A stretch of DNA of 25,298 nt from Chara braunii (GCA_003427395.1 BFEA01000695.1:279808-305105), one strand, 5' to 3'; shown: positions 9,171 through 18,071, counted from the stretch's first letter. Made by a program: numbers and translations. The notes: generated by a model from the letters alone, not told the origin.

Positions 9171-10605
9171 CTCGGCTGCCTTAGTACCCATTCTGTCACC
9201 GAACCTTTCGAACGATGAGAGAACCAATCTATGCGGATAACCTCTAATGAGGGGTTCTTGTTTAGCTGCAAGCACAGTCTCAATTCAACCTCAACGATCA
9301 AATGAAAGTCGAAAAAGATAGTGCAAAGTGCTCAATATCGCACCAACCTTCGCATTCTTTCCTGAATAGGAACTCAAGTCATGAAAGCTACCGAAGATTA
9401 GGTCTCAAAAATCCCATATAAAAGTCACGTTCTTCACGATTGTCACCGTCCTTAGAGACACGTCAAACCTAAAGATGTTTATGCCAACAAAAATTTCAGT
9501 GATCCGAATCATTATCAGTTCAAACCAAACGAAGGTCTTTACCATACCATCCCTAGAAGAAGTTGAGGATCTTAGTTGCCTTATAACCTCCATTTTCCCC
9601 AACCTAAGCAAAAAAAATTGAAACATCATCAATGATTCGAAAACCTTGGACAAGGCATTTATCTCTGTCTAAGGCAGAAAGAAACATCGGTTAAGCAAAG
9701 GTGCAAAGGATACATGCAAGAGGGCAACTGGATGATTTTCCTATTGGGACACCAATCACCTGTCTAAGCAGATGCCCACCTGAGTGATGAAAGCATAACT
9801 GCGTTCGAAGAGAACCATATCCCGAATACTCGAAAGTACCACTAAAATACACTTGTCTCTCGAACCGTCATAGGACAACCAAGCTTTGTGGCCCCTCGTG
9901 GCAACTTTGTCCTGCTTGCATCCACAGTTGGCAAAATAATCGAGTAACCAAATCACCGAATCCATGATTTAAGCATGGGGAAGAGATACAAATATGTTGA
10001 TCAAAGGATGTTGTGAACTTATGAGTAGATCGAAAATATCTAGCAATTTATGGAAACGAAAACCCATGTCTCAAACTCCCGAGACAAAATCCATCACCCC
10101 TTGAGTTAACAAAAGCAAGAGGAGGAAGAGCGAACAATAGATTGTTGAGCGCTCTTGCAACTCCGCCACTATCCAATCGGGAGGGTTCAAAAAAGGTAGG
10201 AGAAATCGGGCACCACCTAGTTAAGTCATTGTGTTTGGGAAGCACAAAAGCATTTCCAAACGTACCAGTAGCATCCCATTTCCAAAACCAATTCAGACCT
10301 TTGTTTTCAAATTTCGCCCACATTGTATTCATCACCAAACTCTCATCCACCACAATCGGTGAGAAAGACAAGCTCCAGTTAAAAGTCATAAGCAGATAAT
10401 AACGATAGATTACCGGACACACAATCAAAGTATCAAGCACATTACGATCAATAGGTACATACACAAATGCCTTCAACCATGTGTACATTGTAATAGATTG
10501 TGTGCTGAAAGATCCTCGTCCTGAACTGTGGTATTCGAATAAAAAGACAGAAATAACGAAATCTAAGCGAAGGTAACTAGCCACAAAAAGTAGTTTCTTT
10601 CCCAA
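9147..10605 (-). pseudogene. Reverse transcriptase, Penelope-like, decayed
   Basis: The RT would have copied element RNA into DNA. Motifs in order on the minus strand: FVYVPIDRN..DTLIVCPVIY (residues 47-67 of the 10605-10048 frame), matching the PADKG..VVMD..Y block before PLE RTs; VLPKHNDLTRWCPISP then ARALN (121-154), matching LPK.HK..RPI; LPHA then DSVIWLLDYF near 9940-9985 (motif A neighbourhood, frame broken); RDMVLFERSYAFIT (near 9800), then after a frameshift GVPIGKSSS (9753-9733; usual G.PMGS.LSP); FRIIDDVSIFF with the two catalytic Asp (IIDD, 9636-9625); and RGYPHRLVLSSFERFG (about 9245-9200), a GYP block typical of the post-RT region. At least three frameshifts and several stops make it a pseudogene. 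The start is unknown; upstream frames are lost. Confidence 0.68.
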
Positions 10606-11110
10606 CTGTACTTGTCCAACACAAGGTAAGATCCTGGGTAAATTGTGCGAATTACGTAAGAGAAGGGAAATACCCGGTATATACCCAATACAGACCCACT
10701 CGTACCCCGCTGGGCTCCAAATGACAAAAGCACTTATTAGAATTCCTAACGGAATCGGAGATAAAAAAGAAAATCAAAGAATCACACTGAGGCACCCCTC
10801 TTTAAGCCCCTTTAACCCTTTCAAAGCCAATTTACACCCCTCTCCCCACCCCCTTGAAAGCCAACTAGCAAAACAAGAGATATGGGCCCGGATTTAGGGT
10901 CCTCTGGAATAGCGCAAAAAAAAAAAAAAAAAAAGTTTTTTTCTATTTTTTTTGGCATGTCAGGGTACCCCGGGCGTTAGACCCTCCCAGGCATCACGCT
11001 CGGGTGCCCGACCGAGCAGGACTGGTCGGGCATAAAAATCTTCCTAGGATCAAATATAATAATACAATATATAATACGTAAATAATGCAACATATAAATA
11101 TCATATATAG
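10606..11110. other. Non-coding: poly(A) run and GC-rich inverted repeats
   Basis: AT-moderate sequence, then poly(A) at 10916-10934 beside a T-rich run, then a GC-rich segment with short inverted repeats (GCTCGGGTGCCCGACCGAGC, about 10998-11017), then AT-rich sequence. The GC-rich part resembles in style the modules at 7773 and 18192 and may be a repeat terminus. Confidence 0.45.
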
Positions 11111-11161
11111 AATAATTATATAGAATAATTACTCAATAATATAATTAATTTGTATAGCATG

Positions 11162-11237
11162 CCGAACATGTTCGGTGCACCACCGAGCGTCCGAACATGT
11201 TTGGACGCTTGGCTGAGTGGGAACCGAACATGTTCGT
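11162..11237. repeat. Three palindromic CCGAACATGTTCGG-type sites
   Basis: CCGAACATGTTCGG (11162-11175) is a perfect 14-base palindrome. Variants CCGAACATGTTTGG (11191-11204) and CCGAACATGTTCGT (11224-11237) follow at 29- and 33-base spacing. The function is unknown; they could be protein-binding sites or part of a repeat terminus. Confidence 0.75.
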
Positions 11238-11343
11238 CCGAGCGCAGAAAAAAAAAAGGGGGTTGCCGAATGCATCGCGTGTGGCCGGTATTGGGGCTAT
11301 TTCGGCCATTCCGGTCTCGGAGGGGGGCATGGTGGGCATGCAC

Positions 11344-11345
<2 letters not shown>

Positions 11346-11381
<36 letters not shown>

Positions 11382-11510
11382 ATATGCGTGTGTGTGCGTG
11401 TGTGTATGTGCGTGTGCACAACAAGATGCATCAATGACTACTGAAGCAGTTGTTGTAGGTGTTGCATCAACTATGTTATCAGGTGTGTGTGTGTGTGTGT
11501 GTGCGTGTGT

Positions 11511-11560
<50 letters not shown>

Positions 11561-11635
11561 NNNNNNNNNNNNNNNNNNNNNNNNNNNNNNNNNNNNNNNN
11601 NNNNNNNNNNNNNNNNNNNNNNNNNNNNNNNNNNN

Positions 11636-11697
<62 letters not shown>
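11346..11697. repeat. (GT)n arrays with a 75-base assembly gap
   Basis: GT runs at about 11346-11380 and 11483-11560, then N at 11561-11635, then GT to about 11697. The gap lies inside the repeat, so the true array length is unknown. The bases between the arrays (11413-11480) show nothing recognisable. Confidence 0.95.
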
Positions 11698-12010
11698 TGT
11701 CCTACGTTACTCATGACGCAATACGTCACAAACCCTACTGTAAACTGCAGTACGACTGCTCAGGCCATACGATTGAAGGTTGCATCCGGTCTTATATGCA
11801 TCCCTATTCAGCCAAAGCAACCTTCAATGGTTTATATGTCATTCATACCCTCATATCCCATAAAGGGGGAGGAGGGGGGGGGAAGGGGAGTACAAGACCC
11901 AATCCAAAAGGTAATTTCCATTCACAGGGTTGGAACTAGGACTCAATTGCTTGTTGGATGATGATGATGAGAAAGACGTAGAATGCGAAAGTTAGGAGTG
12001 AGCAGACTAT
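11698..12010. other. Unassigned
   Basis: Includes a G-rich run (about 11865-11890) and an ATG/GAT trinucleotide stretch near 11958. Frames continuing out of the GT repeat are not credible as genes. Confidence 0.4.
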
Positions 12011-12343
12011 CTATCTGAGTGAGTTGCAGAAAAAAACATTTGGGGTCATAGACCTGTTGTAACTGTCAGTTTTCAGTGCGTTGAAATCATAGCTGATTGC
12101 CAGGTTGGCTCTCATAAGATTATATAAACCTGCCTGGTCACGCTCCCTACATCGGCTTATGGTGTCCTCAACAATGTTCAGGATAGCACGATAGTCATTA
12201 TAGACCTCAGAGAAGATGGAGGCCGCCCAATGTCTGATTTCTTCAAGGTCATGGGCAGAAGGGGCCTCATAATGGTATTCCGGGTCGACACATGGAGGGT
12301 CGCCTCTTCGGATGGGAGCGTTTACGAAACCGTTTAAGCGCGC
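12011..12343 (-). CDS. Unrecognised 110-codon open frame or exon
   Basis: A minus-strand frame is open from a TAA to a TAG for 110 codons with very protein-like sequence, including DPEYHYEAPSAHDLEEIRHW, IFSEVYNDYRAIL and RDQAGLYNLMRANLAISYDF. It has no early ATG; the first clear Met is late, so if real it is an internal exon. A weak donor (ACAG|GTCTAT) at about 12058 would end it. The right part (DLEEIRHW... to the end) looks helical. It is flanked by palindromic GAGCTC/GCTCAA modules on one side and by a copy of the AT-rich repeat motif GGGGTCATAG on the other. I do not recognise the protein. Confidence 0.45.
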   Translation of the reverse strand, partial: ARLNGFVNAPIRRGDPPCVDPEYHYEAPSAHDLEEIRHWAASIFSEVYNDYRAILNIVEDTISRCRERDQAGLYNLMRANLAISYDFNALKTDSYNRSMTPNVFFCNSLR

Positions 12344-12405
12344 TTAAGCGCGCAAGCGTGAGCTTAAGTGTGCGAGCGCGAGCTCAAAAATGCTCAATCG
12401 CTTTT
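12334..12405. repeat. Palindrome-rich GCGC/GAGCTC module, copy 1
   Basis: TTAAGCGCGCTTAA (12334-12347) is a perfect palindrome, followed by CGCTTAAGCG. GAGCTCAAAAAT (12380-12391) and GCTCAATCGCTTTT (12392-12405) recur in the opposite order at 13291-13302 and 13260-13273. Confidence 0.7.
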
Positions 12406-12502
12406 CTGGCGCGCGCGCACACCAAAACATCAGCGCGTCGACCTGGCGTGGGCCCGGACGTGGAGGGGAACATGTGGGGGTGTTTGCACCGAAAAAAAAA
12501 AG

Positions 12503-12625
12503 ATGGGGGGGGAGGGAGGGGGTTGGTTTTTGGGGGGTTTGGGTGGGCGGTGGAGGGGGTCCAAGGGTTGTCTTAGGGGTTTGGTGGCTGAGGTTGGGGG
12601 GGGTGGGACCTGAGTGGGGGAAGGT
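12503..12625 (+). other. G-rich tract (quadruplex-prone)
   Basis: Many runs of three or more G on the plus strand with short spacers, ending before a CT repeat. Potentially able to form G-quadruplexes. Proline-rich frames on the other strand are a by-product. Confidence 0.7.
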
Positions 12626-12630
12626 GGTGA

Positions 12631-12789
12631 CTCTCTCTCTCTCTCTCACTCTCTCTCTCTGTTTTTGTATATATATGTATATATCATATATGTGTGTGTG
12701 TGCCTGTGTGTGTGTATGTGTGCGTGTTTATGTTCATGTGTGTGTGTGTGAGTGTATTTGTGTTTGTGTGTTTGCTTGTGTGTGTGTGT

Positions 12790-12866
<77 letters not shown>
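12631..12866. repeat. (CT)n then GT-rich microsatellite
   Basis: A CT run at 12631-12660, a short TA-rich link, then interrupted and finally pure GT from about 12691 to 12866. Confidence 0.96.
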
Positions 12867-12867
<1 letters not shown>

Positions 12868-12904
12868 ATATGTGTGTACATGTGGGGGATCTGTCTTTTT
12901 TTTC

Positions 12905-13230
12905 TCATTTTTATATCTTTTGTTTTTAAAAAATACATATAAGGTTAAAAAAAAACAGTGAAAAACATGGGGTCATAGGTTTCTGAAACATCTACAAGCC
13001 TCTATTTTTTATTATTTTTTTGGTTTATTTTTTGCCCCCCCAAAAGATCCCTGTGGAAAAAACGAAAACCCCACCCATTTCAATTTTTTTTTTTTCATTC
13101 ATGTTTTTTATTTTTGAAAAATATGGAAAATCTTAAAAAGATAAAATAAAAAACATAGGGTTGTAGATCTTGAAAATATCTACAACCCTATATTTTTTAT
13201 TTTGTTTTTTGTTTATTCTTTTCCAGGGGA
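12905..13230. repeat. AT-rich direct repeats, one with a 26-bp hairpin
   Basis: Two diverged copies about 187 bases apart. Copy 1 includes ACATGGGGTCATAGG...CATCTACAAGCCTC plus a T-rich tail (about 12964-13035). Copy 2 includes ACATAGGGTTGTAGAT...ATCTACAACCCTAT plus a T-rich tail (about 13153-13227). In copy 2 the arms 13143-13168 and 13178-13203 are reverse complements with one mismatch and a 9-base loop. Confidence 0.7.
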
Positions 13231-13259
13231 AAAAATATTCCCGCGCCCGCTCAAACCTC

Positions 13260-13311
13260 GCTCAATCGCTTTTGAGCGCGGGATTGAGCGGAGCTCAAAA
13301 ATTTGAGCTCC
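13260..13311. repeat. GAGCTC/GCTCAA hairpin module, copy 2
   Basis: CGCTCAATC (13260-13268) pairs with GATTGAGCG (13282-13290), and GGAGCTCAAA (13290-13299) pairs with TTTGAGCTCC (13302-13311) across a 2-base loop. It shares two blocks of 12-14 bases with the module at 12380-12405. Confidence 0.75.
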
Positions 13312-13329
13312 GATCCCATGCTCAATCAG

Positions 13330-13620
13330 CACGAGGTAACACAGGAGGGCGTCTATAAGCAAGGTTATGTGTCTCTCACTTGTAATAATCCTATCTCGGA
13401 GCATTTCGACATCGTAAGGGGGAGTATCCATGTTGGTGGTTCGCACACTCCTCAGGCTGTTGAGTAAGTGAAAGGGATTTTAATCACATAGGTCCTTCCC
13501 CAGGGAGAATGAGGAAGTCTATGAGAGGTGAGTTCCATGCGTCGAAAGCATCCGGTAGGTAAAATAACAATAACAATAAGAATCTCCCTCGCAGAGATCA
13601 ACCTGCGTAGTTGCTGGAGC
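13330..13620 (-). pseudogene. Coding-like fragments, unknown product
   Basis: Two minus-strand pieces in different frames. One at about 13620-13475 reads YLPDAFDAWNSPLIDFLILP and ends at a stop. The other starts near 13446 with MDTPPYDVEMLRDRII. A donor-like AA|GTGAGA lies in the latter near 13380. The fragments look like exons or frameshifted remains of one protein, perhaps the same one as the blocks at 12.0-12.3 and 16.0-17.1 kb, but I cannot join them or name the family. Confidence 0.3.
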
Positions 13621-13622
13621 AA

Positions 13623-15700
13623 AGAGAGTAGGCATTCGTGTGATTTTATTGCCAACACATTCAGAGTCTAGAATCATGTCTCATTCCTCTGAGGAAACCA
13701 TAATTGCTGGCTTTTCAATACATATGATGGTTCTGGTAAGAATTCGGGCTATGGTCCTGTCGATCGAAAGCTGGTGATGACGATCAATCCAAAAAGTAAG
13801 TAGATATCCATACAATCAATGCCCTTGCAAGTCGAGAGTAGGGTCATAAAAAGTCTTATTTATATCTTCGTAAGCCAAGGTGACAACTATTCGTTATAGC
13901 AGTACCATGGTCGTGTTCCGAGAATCTCGTAAGGACCCATGTGAAGTCCCAAATGGACGAAGTACCATTTAAATCCTATTCTAGGAAAATTTGAATCAAT
14001 TAGAAAGTCTGGTCGTGATCATGCTCGGAAAGATACATTCTTCCAAACCCTCCTCGTCCCGAAGCCACTAGGCCTGTCTCATTTGTTCCCAAAGAGATTC
14101 CCATTGCCTGGGTCCGTCGATCCCATTGTTCCCCTTAGGGGCACCAAGCTCCTCTCATCGAACTAAGGGAAATTACAGGTCAGTTCCTCCTTGTCATCTC
14201 TCGAGATCATCACGCTTACTCCCTCTACTTGGAGCAACTGTGTATTTGTAGTTTCAAGAAACCCCATTATAGAGATCAATCATTTTTGGAAGAGAGTAGG
14301 CATACGTGCAATTACTTCAATATATATGGTGGTTTTTAAAGGATCTCGGAACACACTTTCATCAATCACAACCCGTTGATGGTGACCATTCCAAGTAATA
14401 AATAAGCAGATATTAAAAAAAATCGGAAGTGGGGTGAAGTGAGATTCCCCTCATATGCTTATAAACCAAGGTGGCAGTTATCCGTCATAGCAAGGTTTCC
14501 AAAAAATTTCGAAGGTGCGTATACAGTATTAAAAACAAGGAAGCATTGCACAAGACTTTACCACATCTAAGAGCGAAGATCAAGAAAAATAACTGCCACA
14601 GAATGACTGAAAAAAATCATGTTGGAAATGCATATTCTCCTGAATCATCCGTTCTCGAAAGCACCATGCTCAATATCCAATAGATGCGTTCTCGTAGGAC
14701 TTGTTAAGTCCATGAAGAGTAATCATGCACATAGATCTTATCACATCAAAGTTCACACGAAGATGCATACAGAGTCTTAAATCGAGGAAGCTTTGTACAA
14801 AATCTTATCACATCTGGAAGTGAAAATCAAGAAGAATAACCGTCATAGAATGACTGAAAAAATGCATATTCTCCCGAATCATCCGTTCTTGAAAGTACCA
14901 TGCTCAATTTCCAATAGATGCGCTTTCGTAGGACTCGTTAAGTCGATGTTTGTTCCATCTACGAAAAATAACCATGCATTTCTGAGATCATCTACTCTCT
15001 GTGTTACTCTAGGTCATATCATGCATTACGAAAGCAAGACCTAGTGTTTGTCCTTAAAAGTCATCATTATTATGAAGAGGAAGGAGGACTCTAATGCTTC
15101 ACAGAAAGTGTTATATATTCAACCATCCTCCTCCCTGTTGTGCGCAAGGGACACATTACCATCAAGTGTCACAAAGGAAGAAGAACCACATCGTAGTTTT
15201 AATCATAATTACTCATCACTACAGATTTTGTGACCATCAGGTTAAAAATGCATACTCAAATTAGCTATTTTTGAAGCCACTAAGGCGTCCCTTTCATGGA
15301 TTCGTCATCCCCCTCGTTTTCCCTTATAGGCATCACACTCCTTCTAATGAACCAGGTCAACGCCAAACCTTACAATTGTCAATTTCTCCTAGTCGACCCT
15401 TAAACTTGTTATATTGGCCAAGAACAATCATTCATTCCTCTTATCATATTATCCCCGCTCATACCAAGAGCCACGAAAGCAAGTCTTATGCATCCAAATG
15501 CCGAGTTCAAAAGTTTTCGTTAACGTGAAAGAAAAAAAAGGATCCCAATACGAACAGAGAGAGTCTTCTATTCACCTATCATCTTTCCTGTTGTACAAGG
15601 CGTCACAAACGGGGGGGGTGTATATCGTGGTTACATACCTACTTACTGATCTTGTTTATAGTGTCCAGATAAGCATAACTCATCAGGACTGATTTCGCCA
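13623..15700. repeat. Degenerate tandem array
   Basis: Several diverged direct repeats. AGAGAGTAGGCAT occurs at 13623 and 14291. (G/A)CCAAGGTG(A/G)CA(A/G)...(T/C)CATAGCA-type segments lie at 13874 and 14465. A closer pair, 14518-14713 and 14763-14948, shares strings such as GAATCATCCGTTCT, CCATGCTCAAT and CAATAGATGCG. Further weak pairs link about 15008-15170 with 15430-15600. Unit lengths vary (about 240 to 670 bases), so this is an old, rearranged array. Small plus-strand frames here are not credible genes. Minus-strand fragments faintly resemble the 10.4 kb RT N-terminal block. Confidence 0.6.
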
Positions 15701-16017
15701 ACAATTGGGGATACAAGGCTTAGAGGGGGGGGAAATCATTTCATCAAACAACATGAGCGTGAGTGTGCCCTCAACTATTAGCTACTTAGACATACAAGAA
15801 ATAGAGTGTAGTCCAACCTATCATGAAATTGCAGACGTCAAGAGAGAAGAACAATGATATCACAAGGAGGCTTGAAGATGAAGCTCCAAACATCAGGTTG
15901 GAAAAAAAAAAGAACAGGTTGCAACATTCGTAGTAGGAAGGGTGTGGCGAGTCCCTAAGAATGTTTTTCTTTGAGTGTCACCGTTCAACTCATCAGAGGG
16001 ATTAAAAAAAACTGCAT
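15701..16017. other. Unassigned between array and open frame
   Basis: No recognisable feature. A minus-strand frame of about 70 codons is open here but is Ser/Phe/Leu-rich with no motif. It may be more of the decayed coding tract. Confidence 0.3.
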
Positions 16018-16368
16018 TCACAATACAAAAATACGACGCACATTCCACACTTCCACATTCTTCCAATACGGTGAGTAGGGGATGGCATATAATATCGTTT
16101 CCTCGTCACTCTGGGATCCTACGAGGTCGGTGTATAGGATGATATCCATGTCAAGAGCCTCCATAGCCAAAGCAAATTGGGAGCATACATAAGCAAGCCT
16201 CCTTGTAAGTACAACAATGCATTCGAGAAAGATGAATATACAATCGTTTGTATAAAAGATATATAGTAGAAATAGGAGTACGAGGTAAGGACCCAGTTGC
16301 TGACAGAGGTCAGAATCACCGACGGAAAGTGCGGGGCGTGGAAAATTCCCAAACTCAGGAAGGAAGGT
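16018..16368 (-). CDS. Unrecognised 116-codon open frame or exon
   Basis: A minus-strand frame is open from a TGA (16371-16369) to a TGA (16020-16018) for 116 codons, without an early ATG. The sequence is protein-like, with a hydrophobic stretch near residues 25-50 (LVLLFLLYIFY...IFIFLECIVVL), then RRLAYVCSQFALAMEALDMD, DLVGSQSDEETILYAIPYSP and YWKNVEVWNVRR. The LDMDIILYTDLVG stretch faintly recalls GT41-type glycosyltransferases, but key residues are not evident and I do not claim it. It could be an exon of a live gene or part of a fossil element. Further broken coding-like frames lie upstream on the same strand. Confidence 0.45.
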   Translation of the reverse strand, partial: TFLPEFGNFPRPALSVGDSDLCQQLGPYLVLLFLLYIFYTNDCIFIFLECIVVLTRRLAYVCSQFALAMEALDMDIILYTDLVGSQSDEETILYAIPYSPYWKNVEVWNVRRIFVL

Positions 16369-17068
16369 TCACTCCAGAGTTTCCAGATGAATCTGGATGG
16401 AACACCGGCTTGTCATCAGGGGGGGTGAACCTCCACCCATTTTTTTGGAGGATATTTCAGTCCGGCCGCCTATCTTAGGATCCTGATTTCTTATCGTTTT
16501 TCGGGTGTTCCATGTCCCTTGGAATAGGCCAAAGGAACGCTTCTTGACTCTCAGGAGTTTCCAGGTGAATCTGGTTGGGAGTTTCAATCATTTGAATCTG
16601 ATCCAAGGTTTCTTTTATCGTCCAAAGTCCAGGATGTGGTTTTTCCTAGCAATGTTTTCATGTTCCAATCCCTTGATCAATGGATCAATTCCGTGCTGGG
16701 ATCTGAGGACTGCGGTTTTCTCCAACCGGTAGTTGTCTCGATTTTGTCGGTGCAGCACGCCAGGACTGTCGTCGTGGTCATTTTCACCCACTGCTATTCC
16801 GAGATAATCTACAGGGTGTTAATCCATAATGATGTTCTGAGGATAAGCAGAAAGGCCAAAGGGAAGACCCTCAAGTGCAATTCTCAAATTCTCAAGCTGA
16901 GGACTCTTTAACATTCATGGTGTAGTCCCATAACCACATTAACCCAGTCTCCATTAGGGCCAGGAAGTCTACTGGTGTAGGGGGCAGGTTAGAGGAGGAC
17001 CAATACTCAGGGATGATCCGTACCAAGGTCCTACTGTCACTACCTCTAAGTAATAATCCAATCTCATG
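16369..17068 (-). pseudogene. Decayed coding tract upstream of the 116-codon frame
   Basis: Several minus-strand runs in different frames. The first is about 17068-16909 (GLLLRGSDSRTLVRIIPEYW, then PTPVDFLALMETGLMWLWDY), closed by TGA. The second is about 16790-16585 (TTTTVLACCTDKIETTTGW, then TTSWTLDDKRNLGSDSND), with one stop. A short ATG frame begins near 16590 (ETPNQIHLETPESQEAFLWP). A diverged duplicate of about 25 bases (GAGTTTCCAG.TGAATCTGG) lies at about 16376 and 16555. The pattern suggests a frameshifted protein-coding fossil. No domain recognised. Confidence 0.35.
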
Positions 17069-17118
17069 AGTCCTTCGTGAATATTTTCAATGGTTATATC
17101 AATTTTTATAAGGTCATG

Positions 17119-17121
<3 letters not shown>

Positions 17122-17156
<35 letters not shown>

Positions 17157-17352
17157 GTACATATATATATATATATATACACGTAAGTTCTTACTAACCA
17201 TCCATATGTTTTATATCTGTGTGTGTGTCTGTGTCTGTATGAATATATGGTTAGCATGTGCGTGCGTGTATATATGTGTGTGTGTATGTATATTTGTGTG
17301 TGTGTGTATATATATGTGCATATGTGTGTTTGCGTGTGTGTGTGTGTATGTT
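17122..17352. repeat. (TA)n then GT/TA-rich microsatellite
   Basis: TA runs at 17122-17150 and 17159-17179 around a TATATGTACATATA palindrome (cruciform-prone), then interrupted GT with TA from about 17219 to 17349. Confidence 0.95.
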
Positions 17353-17391
17353 CAGGACTGATGGGCAATGCCCCCCGGGGCCGCCCAACCC

Positions 17392-17942
17392 CTACATATA
17401 TATATGAATTAAAACAATAATAATAAAAATATTCAAGCTTGATCAATTTCGGGCCACGTTCAGGCTCAGTACCGAGCGTTCAAGTCAAGTCACCGAGCCC
17501 GAACGTGATGCTACGCAGGAATTAATATATAGAAATAAAATGATAAACGTTGATAAAATATAATAAAATATAATATAATATAGGGAAAACTTGTATGTCG
17601 ACCTTGTATTTTCCATTATTTTGCGTCGCGCCGCTTCGACGACCGATTTACCATGTCGCGTCCCTTTGACTACAACTCAAATTTTCCATAAAACCTTGGT
17701 GTCGTTTGGGCCTCGTATATTTTTGTAGTACCCCTACCGGTACCCACACCAAATTTGCAGCATTCCCCTACCGGATAACCGTTGGAAAAATTTCTGATAT
17801 GCCCTTGCAAGTACCATCCATCTTTTGAACAGTTATATCTCCAACCTCGCTGCTGACCTCAAGCTACTTCCATCGATAGGATGAGCAAAATCGAATGAAT
17901 CTACCCCTAGAACATGGACGTATACATTGCCACACTTATTTT

Positions 17943-17974
<32 letters not shown>
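17392..17974 (+). repeat. Dispersed repeat unit, copy A
   Basis: Collinear with 18141-18773. It has a TA/ATAATA-rich start, an inverted-repeat block (CACGTTC..GCTC ... GAGCCCGAACGTG), TAATATATAGAAATA, ATATAGGGAAAA, TATTTTCCA.TATTTTG, CCCACACCAAATTTGCAGCAT, CCGTTGGAAAAATTTCTGATATGCCC, ATGAGCAAAATCGAATGAATCTAC, GAACATGGA, then a (GT)n tail. It has no coding capacity. It is possibly a non-autonomous element. Confidence 0.8.
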
Positions 17975-17975
<1 letters not shown>

Positions 17976-18024
17976 TATATATGTATATATCTATATATAC
18001 ACACACACACACACTGCGAGAGAG

Positions 18025-18060
<36 letters not shown>
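17975..18060. repeat. TA-rich link, (AC)n and (GA)n microsatellite
   Basis: Follows the GT tail of copy A: TATA-rich link, AC run 17999-18014, GA run about 18018-18060. Poly Arg-Glu and Ser-Leu frames here are artefacts. Confidence 0.95.
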
Positions 18061-18063
<3 letters not shown>

Positions 18064-18071
18064 ACTCAAGT

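Larger units (their letters stand above)
8118..10605 (-). mobile_element. Penelope-like retroelement relic
   Basis: The extent is set by the first RT-related frame (10605) and the hammerhead-like motif (8118) on the same strand. Outer limits could be the GC-rich, A-tailed modules at about 10946-11040 and 7773-7880, which would act like the terminal direct repeats of PLEs, but their similarity is weak. The coding part is broken by frameshifts and stops, so this copy cannot be active. No LTR or integrase signs are present. Assignment rests on motif order, not on a database match. A divergent RT lineage outside classical PLEs is the main alternative. Confidence 0.55.

Noticed and set aside
11145-11961. 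Long frames on both strands (194 and 254 codons)
   Set aside because: They are made of GT/AC repeat and gap bases (X). Not genes.
12344-12791. Proline-rich and glycine-rich frames of 100-133 codons
   Set aside because: By-products of the G-rich tract and adjoining repeats.
16018-16368. GT41-type glycosyltransferase
   Set aside because: Only the LDMDIILYTDLVG stretch is reminiscent; the expected following motifs are not readable.
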